From the IMG/VR virus record IMGVR_UViG_3300010412_000099, positions 1 to 20,890 of that record: 20,890 nt of DNA. One strand, 5' to 3'. Below, one piece after another: positions 1-5,184 of the stretch. Position 1 is the stretch's first letter. The number at the start of each line of letters is the position of its first letter. The notes beneath the pieces were generated by a model, which was not told where the DNA came from, ran no database searches, and worked only from the letters and a program-made list of their open reading frames with translations. Origin of the DNA: a virus. Position numbers and translations under genes: made by a program.

Positions 1-73
1 GTGAAACGGAGTGATTCTGACTCTCGTTCTCCTTCCCCTGTTGCTCTGCAACAACCGCTGTTGGATCAATCAC
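1..73 (-). CDS. Possible N-terminus of a phage protein, cut by the window edge
   Basis: On the minus strand a GTG at 73 lies just inside the end of the preceding gene, whose stop is at 68-66, and opens a frame that runs uncut to the window edge. The 24 visible codons encode an E/Q/N-rich start (VIDPTAVVAEQQGKENE...), which reads more like protein than the alternative TTG frame at 69, which is rich in Q and R. No family can be named from so few residues. It would continue the leftward chain of overlapping genes. Only a weak purine-rich ribosome site is seen, so the start is a guess. Confidence 0.35.
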   Translation of the reverse strand, partial: MIDPTAVVAEQQGKENESQNHSVS

Positions 74-257
74 TTGCGCGTTCCATTGTGCGGATGACTG
101 CTGGGCCGAAGAAGTTGGTGATTTGTTCGACCTGTCCGATTCCATTCTTGCGAATGTCCTCTGCTAAGTCTGGGTGGATGAACTTGACCCATCCTGACGG
201 ACGATGGTCGCTGCCAAGGGCGGAAACTGTCCTGCGCTTAATCACGCGTAGCTTCAT
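66..257 (-). CDS. Small hypothetical phage protein (63 aa)
   Basis: A 63-residue protein beginning MKLRVIKRRTV, with a basic N-terminus and no membrane segment or motif that I recognise. Its ATG at 257 overlaps the last 20 nt of the upstream frame that ends at 238, and its stop precedes the next candidate gene at the window edge. This tight coupling within a run of co-directional small genes is the main support. The function is unknown. Confidence 0.6.
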   Translation of the reverse strand: MKLRVIKRRTVSALGSDHRPSGWVKFIHPDLAEDIRKNGIGQVEQITNFFGPAVIRTMERASD

Positions 258-360
258 TGAGCCTCTCAGCGAGCATTGCCAGTCCTAAAGGGACTGCGAT
301 TCCGATGAATCCAAAAGCGATGACGCTCAGCCACAGGAATCGGAGGGCAAGGAAAGGCAG
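238..360 (-). CDS. Hydrophobic reading frame: CTG-start peptide or frameshifted tail of the upstream gene
   Basis: A 40-codon frame starts at CTG 360 and encodes one clear transmembrane segment (FLWLSVIAFGFIGIAVPLGL) followed by a short charged tail. No ATG, GTG or TTG opens this frame after the region where the upstream gene is convincing. The sequence AGGAGG at 374-369 lies 8 nt before the CTG. Two readings fit. It may be a separate single-pass membrane peptide with a rare CTG start. Or it may be the true C-terminus of the 266-565 gene, reached by a +1 shift at GGA-AAA. Its end overlaps the next gene, as expected for real coding sequence. Confidence 0.45.
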   Translation of the reverse strand: MPFLALRFLWLSVIAFGFIGIAVPLGLAMLAERLNEATRD

Positions 361-565
361 CGAGTTTTCCTCCTGCGAATGCGAGGGCTGCGCGTTCTGC
401 TTCCTCGTCTTCGACGAGCTTGACCATGAAGAAATAGGCGAGATCACGTTCCGCCTTGGAAAGGCGCCGCCAGTGACGAAACTCCTGCTCGGTGAGAAAC
501 GCCAGTCCTGCGTGCGTGACATACACGTAATCCTCGTCTGGCTGCCGGAAGAAACCGCCCATCAT
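266..565 (-). CDS. Small hypothetical phage protein (99 aa as read), possibly frameshifted
   Basis: The ATG at 565 overlaps the stop of the upstream gene (ATGA). The first roughly 65 residues (MMGGFFRQPDEDYVYVTHAGL...) have normal protein composition. After the GGAGGAAAACTC site near 373-362 the frame turns proline- and arginine-rich and looks like out-of-frame sequence, while the +1 frame becomes a clean membrane segment. The functional product is therefore probably a roughly 107-residue protein with a C-terminal membrane anchor, made by frameshifting or hidden by an indel, or else two overlapping genes. No family is recognised. Confidence 0.6.
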   Translation of the reverse strand: MMGGFFRQPDEDYVYVTHAGLAFLTEQEFRHWRRLSKAERDLAYFFMVKLVEDEEAERAALAFAGGKLAAFPCPPIPVAERHRFWIHRNRSPFRTGNAR

Positions 566-750
566 CTGACCCTCAGTCTGATGACTGAATCCGTCCGTTC
601 GATGACCTTGCCGAAGTTCTTCAGGTTGACCTCGTCATCCCATGAGGGATGAAGGTTGACGATGAAGGGGGGAGTGACCCCTCTTGCGAGCAGTTGCTCC
701 CTCGCCTTTGACAGGCAGTCCGCCAGGGCGCGTGCGGCTGAGTCGTCCAT
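562..750 (-). CDS. Small hypothetical phage protein (62 aa)
   Basis: A soluble 62-residue protein (MDDSAARALADCLSKAREQLL...). It is joined to its neighbours by a TGATG overlap at its start (750) and an ATGA overlap at its end (562-565). It contains an amphipathic N-terminal helix and no recognisable motif. Its position in a chain of tightly overlapped leftward genes suggests translational coupling. The role is unknown. Confidence 0.7.
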   Translation of the reverse strand: MDDSAARALADCLSKAREQLLARGVTPPFIVNLHPSWDDEVNLKNFGKVIERTDSVIRLRVR

Positions 751-884
751 CAGAGCAACCTGTTCTTCCGTGGCGGCAATCCACTGTGGATGAGCGTCAC
801 GATGACCACCATCACACCGGCAAAGATGAACCCGGCGGCGAAGCCGAACTGGAATCCGACGATCATGTTGGCGTCAATGGTCAT
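750..884 (-). CDS. Small single-pass membrane protein (44 aa)
   Basis: The ATG at 884 overlaps the upstream stop (TGATG) and the stop at 750 overlaps the next start in the same way, giving a 44-residue product. Residues 8-33 form a strong transmembrane segment (IVGFQFGFAAGFIFAGVMVV...) and the C-terminus ends in a basic PPRKNRLL tail. The longer frame upstream of 884 is arginine-rich shadow sequence. Short single-pass proteins like this are common near phage structural genes. No specific role can be assigned. Confidence 0.7.
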   Translation of the reverse strand: MTIDANMIVGFQFGFAAGFIFAGVMVVIVTLIHSGLPPRKNRLL

Positions 885-1084
885 CAGAACCACCATCCCT
901 CGTATCCGCGCTGCACCATTGCATTTGCAACCATCTCGACGTTGAGGCCGGTTTCCGGCGCTTCGAGGGTGATGAACACAATGCCGTCGATGCACCCGCT
1001 CAGCCACGAAAGGCGGATGAACCGGGGATCCTGCATCGCAGCATAGAACCTCTCGACACCGACGACCAAAGCACCGTTGACCAT
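884..1084 (-). CDS. Small hypothetical phage protein (66 aa)
   Basis: The ATG at 1084 overlaps the stop of the virion-protein gene upstream, with GAGG placed 5 nt before it. A GTG at 1087 is an alternative start one codon earlier. The protein is soluble (MVNGALVVGVERFYAAMQDP...), without a known motif, and ends in GWWF. It is the first of the small genes that follow the probable structural gene. Confidence 0.7.
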   Translation of the reverse strand: MVNGALVVGVERFYAAMQDPRFIRLSWLSGCIDGIVFITLEAPETGLNVEMVANAMVQRGYEGWWF

Positions 1085-1779
1085 CACGACCTCAGCCAGA
1101 AGTCAGGCGACCTGTTCCTAGTCCCGATATTAGTCGAGGCGTAATGCAGGTCAACATGCAGGATGAACGGTTCCGCGCGTGATCCGCCCGTGATCGTGGG
1201 AATCGTGTCGACCTCTAGGTCGACCATCAACAGGCCGTCAACCGTGATGTCGGCAATGTCGTACAGGCCGGTGCCGCCGCCCCATCGGGCAATCTCGACC
1301 TCCTCGATGCCGTGCACATACTGCGGGATGGTCGCGATGTTCGGTGTGGACTTGCTGAAAGCAAACGTCTTTTCGGCACCGAAGGTGCCAAGATAGTGCC
1401 CGGTCCCGTACGTTGACGACGCGGTGGCCTCCAACGCCCCGCTGATTGCCGTGCCATTGTGCGTCCAGTGGAAGTGCAGGTAAAGCGGGGGAGCGTTTTC
1501 GCACAAGACCATATCGTGAGGGATATGGAACTCGCAGTCGATCTTGTCGGTGGCACTGAATGCGTACGCCCGGCAGGCGCCGCCACGGAACGCTGCCAGG
1601 GTCGGGGCGTTCAGCCCGCTCGGGTCCGGCCGCAGGACTCCGGTAATGTCTCTCCATGTCCATGTGGGCAGGCCATGGTCGACCATGATCCCGTTCCCAT
1701 TCTCATGGGGGAACACCAAACGGCTGACTCTAGTCAGCCCATCGAAGATCGACTGTCCGCTACGCGGAAACAGCCTCAC
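1084..1779 (-). CDS. Probable virion structural protein (231 aa)
   Basis: The GTG at 1779 overlaps the upstream stop (GTGA), with AAGGA 7 nt ahead. The protein is beta-rich and carries blocks that I associate with a widespread phage virion-associated family: DIDCEFHIPHD-like text (here KIDCEFHIPHDMVL), then PPLYLHFHWTHNGT, a glycine/threonine-rich middle, QYVHGIEEVEIA, and a VDGLLMVDLEVDT-like strand near the C-terminus, ending in LHYASTN. No signal peptide or membrane segment is visible. The family assignment is from memory of the pattern and the exact virion role (capsid decoration, tail or fibre) is not known. It is translationally coupled to genes on both sides. Confidence 0.8.
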   Translation of the reverse strand: MRLFPRSGQSIFDGLTRVSRLVFPHENGNGIMVDHGLPTWTWRDITGVLRPDPSGLNAPTLAAFRGGACRAYAFSATDKIDCEFHIPHDMVLCENAPPLYLHFHWTHNGTAISGALEATASSTYGTGHYLGTFGAEKTFAFSKSTPNIATIPQYVHGIEEVEIARWGGGTGLYDIADITVDGLLMVDLEVDTIPTITGGSRAEPFILHVDLHYASTNIGTRNRSPDFWLRS

Positions 1780-2267
1780 TCATCATCCTTCATCTGGAAT
1801 GCGCCACGCTTCAGCCCGTCAACCATCCGGCTTAGCGCCCGCTCGGCATTGCTCCGGCTGACGTAACCCTCCGATGAGTCGGCAATGATCCTGCCACCGC
1901 GCCGCATACGCCAACGCCACTCACCGGCACTGTCGAAGTAAACGTCGCCGACAATCATTCCGCCCTTTGACTTCGCCATGTCACCTCCCTCGACAACCTC
2001 GGGCAAGCCCATCCGCCATTTGACTATGGCATCCCGTACGTCGGGATCCACCTGCCGATAGTTCAGTTCTGACTCGAACGCTTGCCGACAATGGTCAGGC
2101 TGCCAGAAGAAGATGCCGTTGATGATCTTCTCGGCAATCGCCCACGATGGCTTGTGATGCTGCCGGTACGCGCGACTCGACGTTGACTCATCGGGGAACC
2201 CGCCCAGGATCGCGTTGCCCAGTTGCGTGAGGCCCGTGAGAACGTGCCAAACCCACCTCATGCTCAT
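1776..2267 (-). CDS. Phage protein with N-terminal conserved domain and C-terminal DUF1508/YegP-like repeat (163 aa)
   Basis: The start at 2267 has AGGTGG 7 nt upstream and overlaps the previous stop (ATGA). Residues 1-80 contain a small hydrophobic N-terminus and the block LGGFPDESTSSRAYRQ...FFWQPDHCRQAFESE, a pattern known in small phage proteins of unknown function. The C-terminal 67 residues match the DUF1508 (YegP) signature: GEWRWRM, an IIADSSEGY core and a SRSNAERAL helix. A strong internal ribosome site and ATG at 1979 could also produce the DUF1508 part alone. The combination looks like a fusion of two phage genes. Confidence 0.8.
   Translation of the reverse strand: MSMRWVWHVLTGLTQLGNAILGGFPDESTSSRAYRQHHKPSWAIAEKIINGIFFWQPDHCRQAFESELNYRQVDPDVRDAIVKWRMGLPEVVEGGDMAKSKGGMIVGDVYFDSAGEWRWRMRRGGRIIADSSEGYVSRSNAERALSRMVDGLKRGAFQMKDDE
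1976..1990 (-). promoter_or_regulatory. Strong in-frame internal ribosome-binding site and start codon
   Basis: On the minus strand AGGGAGGTGAC is directly followed by ATG at 1979-1977. GGAGGTGA matches eight bases of the 16S anti-Shine-Dalgarno complement, better than the site of the full-length gene. The ATG is in frame with the surrounding gene and would give a 67-residue DUF1508 protein (MAKSKGGMIVGDVYF...). It may be a relic of gene fusion or a functional internal start. Confidence 0.6.
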
Positions 2268-2530
2268 TGATTGACCACCTCGAAGCTCGCAATGAAACAA
2301 GGGGTCGAGTCGCCGAGCCACGCGCCCACCTGATTGAACCCGAAGAACTCCTCAGCTTCTTCGTACGTCATCCCGTCGCCCATCAGCTTGCCGATGACCT
2401 TTCCCCGGTCATAAGCGACGACTGGCGGCTGGCCTGCACGCTCACAAATGCCGACGATGCAATCGTCGTACCCGTCCATGAATAGGAGATCCTCGCCGTA
2501 GGACTCGGTGAGACGCTCGCGCACGCTCAA
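2264..2530 (-). CDS. Conserved hypothetical phage protein (88 aa)
   Basis: The likely start is TTG 2530, overlapping the upstream stop (TTGA) with GGGAGG 8 nt ahead. A GTG at 2524 is the alternative. The core DLLFMDGYDDCIVGICERAG...VAYDRGKVIGKLM, then MTYEEAEEFFGFNQVGAWLGD, follows a pattern found in many phage small proteins of unknown function. It is an acidic soluble protein. Sequence upstream of 2530 in this frame is arginine- and tryptophan-rich shadow. The stop overlaps the next start (ATGA). Confidence 0.8.
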   Translation of the reverse strand: MSVRERLTESYGEDLLFMDGYDDCIVGICERAGQPPVVAYDRGKVIGKLMGDGMTYEEAEEFFGFNQVGAWLGDSTPCFIASFEVVNQ

Positions 2531-2733
2531 TGCTCGACCCTCCCAACGGTGCCGGAGGCAATCTCGGCACCCACTATCGCGAGCAGCGCGACGCCACGAC
2601 TGCCGTCGCCGCCATCGAAGGTGCATACGTGCGCCGTGCCGCGAACCTCGACGACACAGGCCGCTGCCCCTCCATCCCATACGCCGGATTCGATCTTGTC
2701 CGCCATGGCACGAAGTGCCTGCGGAACCGTCAT
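2527..2733 (-). CDS. Small hypothetical phage protein (68 aa)
   Basis: The protein begins MTVPQALRAMADKIES, a helix typical of short phage proteins, followed by a glycine-rich beta part (GAAACVVEVRGTAHVC...). The ATG at 2733 fits the protein pattern but has a poor ribosome site. A TTG at 2751 would add six residues and has GAGGGG 8 nt upstream, so either start is possible. It overlaps the next gene by 4 nt. The function is unknown. Confidence 0.65.
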   Translation of the reverse strand: MTVPQALRAMADKIESGVWDGGAAACVVEVRGTAHVCTFDGGDGSRGVALLAIVGAEIASGTVGRVEH

Positions 2734-2752
2734 CTGCGCTTCGGCAGACAAC

Positions 2753-2794
2753 TTAGCCGCCCCTCTTGCCCTTCTTCTTGCCCTTGCAACCCAT
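2753..2794 (-). CDS. Possible 13-residue Gly/Lys-rich mini-protein
   Basis: ATG at 2794, with AGGA just upstream (AGGACTCGCA-ATG), reads MGCKGKKKGKRGG and then TAA. It directly precedes the gene starting at 2751 or 2733. It is far below normal gene-calling limits and could be chance, but the ribosome site, the operon position and the biased composition make it worth recording. Confidence 0.3.
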   Translation of the reverse strand: MGCKGKKKGKRGG

Positions 2795-2815
2795 TGCGAG
2801 TCCTGAATAAGAAGC

Positions 2816-2835
2816 GCCCCCTCTTGAGAGGGGGC
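2816..2835. other. Perfect 8-bp GC-rich hairpin
   Basis: GCCCCCTC, loop TTGA, GAGGGGGC. The palindrome is strong on both strands but is not followed by a T-tract on the plus strand, and only by a mildly T-rich stretch on the minus strand. It sits just upstream of the first leftward small gene, so it may be a leader hairpin or a Rho-independent-like barrier. Confidence 0.6.
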
Positions 2836-2868
2836 CAAACCGAAAGCGATTCGGTGCGAGGAGATCAC

Positions 2869-2892
2869 ATGATGGAGACCATGCGCCGGTAG
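2869..2892 (+). other. Seven-codon open frame behind a canonical phage start cassette
   Basis: AGGAGATCAC followed by ATGATG is identical over 16 nt to the start of the gene at 4055, but here the frame stops after MMETMRR. It could be a minigene, a leader peptide, or a remnant left when a gene was lost. No promoter was seen immediately upstream on the plus strand. Confidence 0.25.
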
Positions 2893-2992
2893 CCCAGAAG
2901 GTCGCGCGTCTCGACCAACCGGACCACGGATGAATCGAGTCTAGCCACCGCACATGCCAACCGCAACCGTAACCCGCGTCGTGTAGCGCCCG

Positions 2993-3070
2993 CATGACAC
3001 GCGCCCCGGCCCGCTCACATGACACACGCGCCGCCCCGGCGCATGACGCTCGCGCATAACACGCCCCGGC
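2993..3070. repeat. Three imperfect GC-rich direct repeats (iteron- or operator-like)
   Basis: CATGACACGCGCCCCGGC at 2993-3010, CATGACACACGCG...GCCCCGGC at 3018-3040 and CATAACACGCCCCGGC at 3055-3070, plus a partial CATGAC at 3042-3047. The shared core is CATRACAC followed by GCCCCGGC. They lie about 110-180 bp upstream of the promoter at 3177, in a region without genes, so regulator binding or a replication role is possible. Confidence 0.5.
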
Positions 3071-3149
3071 GCGTTGCGCTGTGCATCACATGCTTGACCT
3101 GGCACTTGCATCGCATTATGCGGCGCCCACACGCACTCCACCTTCGGTG

Positions 3150-3168
3150 GCAAGTGTCCGGCACTTGC
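3150..3168. promoter_or_regulatory. Inverted repeat next to the rightward promoter (operator candidate)
   Basis: GCAAGTG, 5-nt spacer, CACTTGC, ending 8 bp before the -35 box. A further GGCACTTGC half-site occurs at 3101-3109. The placement suits binding by a dimeric regulator. Confidence 0.5.
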
Positions 3169-3176
3169 TAGGGAAC

Positions 3177-3206
3177 TTGACAAGTCGATTACCGCTGTGG
3201 TAACTT
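3177..3206 (+). promoter_or_regulatory. Sigma70-type promoter for the plus-strand island
   Basis: TTGACA (3177-3182), 18-bp spacer, TAACTT (3201-3206). A start near 3213 would place the first transcribed bases at the outermost helix of the structured region that follows. The next gene begins only at 3748, so the transcript would carry an untranslated stretch of more than 500 nt. Confidence 0.7.
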
Positions 3207-3212
3207 GGAATT

Positions 3213-3725
3213 AGATCGCGAGGTCAGCCGGCATCAGCTAAGAGGCGAAACCGGCTCAAATCCTCAGCGATCACGGACGAAGCAACGAAGTTGCTAAAGC
3301 CGGTCGGAGCAAAGCTCCGTAGGGCGATAGGCCACGGTCCCCATGCAAGAGGGATTTCCGCAGACCCTACGGGTAAGAGGTTCCGGTTGGCGACGTCCCG
3401 GTGCCGTGGCTGATCCCACGGTAAGCGAACGGCCCGCTTTGAACGGTCGGACTCCAGAGGCCACTTCGGTGGTGCCCAAAAGGCCGCAAGCGACGGGTAG
3501 CACGCCACACGGTCCGCTGGCAACGGACACGGTGACACGGCGAGAGGAGAACCCATGGATGTGGGAAGCAACGCGGCCTATTCGAGGCGCCGTCGAACAA
3601 CAAAAGCACATAAGCCTCAGCGAAATCGCATCGGACCTCGGTCCGGCGCGTAGTGCTACGGACAACCCGTAGCGCAGATCAATGCGCATGGCTCCGCCGT
3701 GTGCATTGACCTGCAACCGCAGGAA
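3213..3725 (+). ncRNA. Candidate large structured noncoding RNA
   Basis: About 510 nt without a credible gene, packed with short perfect or near-perfect hairpins: 3214-3223/3262-3272 (one bulge) enclosing 3226-3231/3251-3256; 3281-3286/3290-3295; 3305-3310/3314-3319; 3320-3324/3365-3369; 3404-3409/3416-3421; CCAC-TTCG-GTGG at 3461-3472; 3512-3516/3524-3528; 3552-3556/3561-3565; 3576-3579/3585-3588; 3632-3636/3641-3645; 3655-3661/3667-3673; 3679-3688/3700-3709; 3710-3714/3719-3723. The first helix starts where the promoter should initiate. Linkers are A-rich. Size, hairpin density and phage context resemble the ornate large RNAs ROOL and GOLLD, but I cannot match a known consensus, so it may be a new class or a long structured 5' UTR. 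Confidence 0.6.
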
Positions 3726-3747
3726 CACAACCCTTTGGAGAACAGTC

Positions 3748-3975
3748 ATGCGTGAACGTACCCGTCAAGAACTCAGCGAACTCATCCTTGCTTACGTCGA
3801 GGAAGGCACCGACGAAAACTTCCAAGCGGTGTTCGACCGTGCGCCGGTAGGCAACTACTACGTCTACACGGACGACGGCAACCGCTACATCGTCGACCGC
3901 ACCGAGGACGCGCTCGGCCTCGAACTCGACACCGAGTACGAACCCGAGGAAGTCGAGGAAGAAGAAGCCGCCTAA
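3748..3975 (+). CDS. Small acidic hypothetical protein (75 aa)
   Basis: ATG 3748 has GGAG 8 nt upstream. The frame open farther upstream runs through the structured RNA and is not coding-like. The protein starts MRERTRQELSELILAYVEEG, has an aromatic beta segment (GNYYVYTDDGNRYIVDRTED) and a highly acidic tail (EPEEVEEEEAA). No family is recognised. As the first gene after the putative RNA, it may share its transcript. The bases after its stop (TAACGAACGAAC) recur after the amidoligase gene. Confidence 0.75.
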   Translation: MRERTRQELSELILAYVEEGTDENFQAVFDRAPVGNYYVYTDDGNRYIVDRTEDALGLELDTEYEPEEVEEEEAA

Positions 3976-4004
3976 CGAACGAACGCGGCTGAGTCGCTCG
4001 GCCC

Positions 4005-4024
4005 CTGCCCTCGCAGGAGGGCAG
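4005..4024 (+). other. Perfect 8-bp hairpin between genes
   Basis: CTGCCCTC, loop GCAG, GAGGGCAG, flanked by GCCCC and GGGGC that could extend the stem. There is no U-tract, so it is not a normal intrinsic terminator. An mRNA-processing or stability element is possible. Confidence 0.5.
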
Positions 4025-4054
4025 CAACGGGGCGATTCCCGATCAGGAGATCAC

Positions 4055-4165
4055 ATGATGAGCGTTGTGTCATTCATCGTCATGGTGGCGATGCCGGTCA
4101 TGCTGCCAGTGGCAGTCGCCGTACTTCTCATTCTCACGGAGGGCAAATGCAGCACATCAAGGTGA
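4055..4165 (+). CDS. Very small hydrophobic membrane protein (36 aa)
   Basis: ATGATG at 4055 follows the cassette AGGAGATCAC and opens 36 codons. Residues 4-27 are almost entirely hydrophobic (VVSFIVMVAMPVMLPVAVAV...), a single transmembrane helix, followed by a short tail. The 3' end overlaps the next gene by 19 nt, and the next gene's ribosome site (GGAGG) lies within it, suggesting coupling. The function is unknown. Small hydrophobic early phage proteins sometimes act on the host membrane, but nothing here proves that. Confidence 0.6.
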   Translation: MMSVVSFIVMVAMPVMLPVAVAVLLILTEGKCSTSR

Positions 4166-4380
4166 ACGGCACCTCGTGGTGCAACTACACCGGAGAGTCG
4201 GCCGGGACCATGTTCGACGTATTGAACGAGGCCCGACGGCAGAAGGTTTACCCGGTCTGCCAGCACAACAAGCCGGGCGAAGCAGAGCGGTTCGCTGCCA
4301 TCTTGGCTGCCAAGGGCATACCCGCCCAGGTGGTCGATGGTCCGTGTGATCAACGATCAGACCCATACGAGGAAAACTGA
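4147..4380 (+). CDS. Small hypothetical protein (77 aa)
   Basis: ATG 4147 follows GGAGGGCAA. The soluble protein has a pattern MQHIKVNGTSWCNYTGESAG, then CQHNKPGEAERFAAILAAKG and VDGP, suggesting a small alpha/beta fold. Three cysteines are spread out with no zinc motif. Its stop overlaps the next start (TGATG at 4378-4382). No known family was recognised. Confidence 0.75.
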   Translation: MQHIKVNGTSWCNYTGESAGTMFDVLNEARRQKVYPVCQHNKPGEAERFAAILAAKGIPAQVVDGPCDQRSDPYEEN

Positions 4381-4574
4381 TGACCCCCGCAGAACTGAGA
4401 CAGACCATCAAGCAACTTGCCGAAGCCGAGACGCTCGTGACCGAGTGCTTGGTCGACTTGATGCCGGTGGACGGCACATTCGACGACGTCCCGCTTCTGG
4501 ACGACGCGCGTGAAAACATCCTCGCCATGATCGAGGAACTGACGGCCAAAGTGGCAAACATGGAGGGCAAATGA
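4380..4574 (+). CDS. Small helical acidic protein (64 aa)
   Basis: Starts at ATG 4380, coupled to the upstream stop, with GAGG 7 nt ahead. The protein is nearly all helix (MTPAELRQTIKQLAEAETLV..., ...DDARENILAMIEELTAKVAN), acidic, and likely a short coiled coil or helical hairpin. It overlaps the next gene by 4 nt (ATGA). The function is unknown. Confidence 0.75.
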   Translation: MTPAELRQTIKQLAEAETLVTECLVDLMPVDGTFDDVPLLDDARENILAMIEELTAKVANMEGK

Positions 4575-4888
4575 ACATAACCTGCGGACTTCTCCGCAAA
4601 GCATTCGACGGCTACGAGATCGCGCCGTGCGCGTTTTACGCGCATCCCAACGGCGAGGACATTGCCGAGTCTTTCGAGACAGCCAAGGAAGCGTTTGAGT
4701 GCGCCGAGGAAACCGGCGGCTTCGTCAAGTGGACGCTGTACGGACACAGGGACGGAGAGGGAGTCGAGGCAATCGCCGACTTCATAACTCCGTACTGCGC
4801 AGGGGTGACGCTCTCGTCGATCCTCGGCAGGCCAATCGACATTAGCACCACCGGCAGATCAATCATCCCGGTCGAGGTTCCGCGATGA
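4571..4888 (+). CDS. Hypothetical protein (105 aa)
   Basis: ATG 4571 overlaps the upstream stop, with GGAGGGCAA ahead of it. Residues 1-60 form a mixed segment with FYAHPNGEDIAESFETAKEA and EETGGFVKWTLYGHRDGEGV, resembling small phage proteins that end a helix-strand unit in WTLYG. The C-terminal part is loosely hydrophobic. No catalytic motif is evident. It overlaps the following gene by 4 nt. Confidence 0.75.
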   Translation: MNITCGLLRKAFDGYEIAPCAFYAHPNGEDIAESFETAKEAFECAEETGGFVKWTLYGHRDGEGVEAIADFITPYCAGVTLSSILGRPIDISTTGRSIIPVEVPR

Positions 4889-5142
4889 CGATTGCGCATA
4901 GCAGCAGCGGCACCGTCGAGTTCGACGAAGTCGGCACGGTGGTCAATATCTCCGAGGACGATGACTGCAAGGGAGAACTCGATTTCATCGTCAGGATTGA
5001 CGTCGAGAAATTGCAAGTCGTGTACCCCGACGGCATCCCGTCGGATGTGGACATTCTTGAGTGCGGGTACTGGACGCGCGAGGGAATGTACGAACCGCCC
5101 CTTCATTGGGACGGAAGCGACTTTGTCGAATACGACGGCTAG
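4885..5142 (+). CDS. Acidic hypothetical protein (85 aa)
   Basis: ATG 4885 overlaps the previous stop (ATGA). The product is acidic and beta-rich (TVEFDEVGTVVNISEDDDC, then DVEKLQVVYPDGIPSDVDIL) and ends with aromatic residues (YEPPLHWDGSDFVEYDG). No family is recognised. The acidity is shared with several neighbours in this operon. A 42-nt gap with the ACAACGGAGATCACA cassette separates it from the amidoligase gene. Confidence 0.75.
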   Translation: MTIAHSSSGTVEFDEVGTVVNISEDDDCKGELDFIVRIDVEKLQVVYPDGIPSDVDILECGYWTREGMYEPPLHWDGSDFVEYDG

Positions 5143-5184
5143 GTTCGCCTGCCGATCATCAACAACACACAACGGAGATCACAA

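Larger units (their letters stand above)
2893..3176. other. Gene-free upstream regulatory region
   Basis: No convincing gene on either strand. The longer frames here are arginine-, glycine- and proline-rich shadows. It holds three GC-rich direct repeats (2993-3070), a hairpin CCACC-TTC-GGTGG (3138-3150), an inverted repeat (3150-3168) and a possible weak rightward promoter (TTGACC at 3094-3099, 17-bp spacer, TATGCG). No good leftward promoter was found. Confidence 0.5.

Noticed and set aside
3343-3672. 109-codon plus-strand frame inside the gene-free region
   Set aside because: No ribosome site, rich in Arg, Pro and Thr, and it runs straight through the hairpins of the putative RNA. It looks like open frame by chance in GC-rich sequence.
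3213-3725. Group I or group II intron, RNase P RNA or tmRNA
   Set aside because: I found none of the conserved core elements of these RNAs, no interrupted gene around it and no intron-encoded protein.
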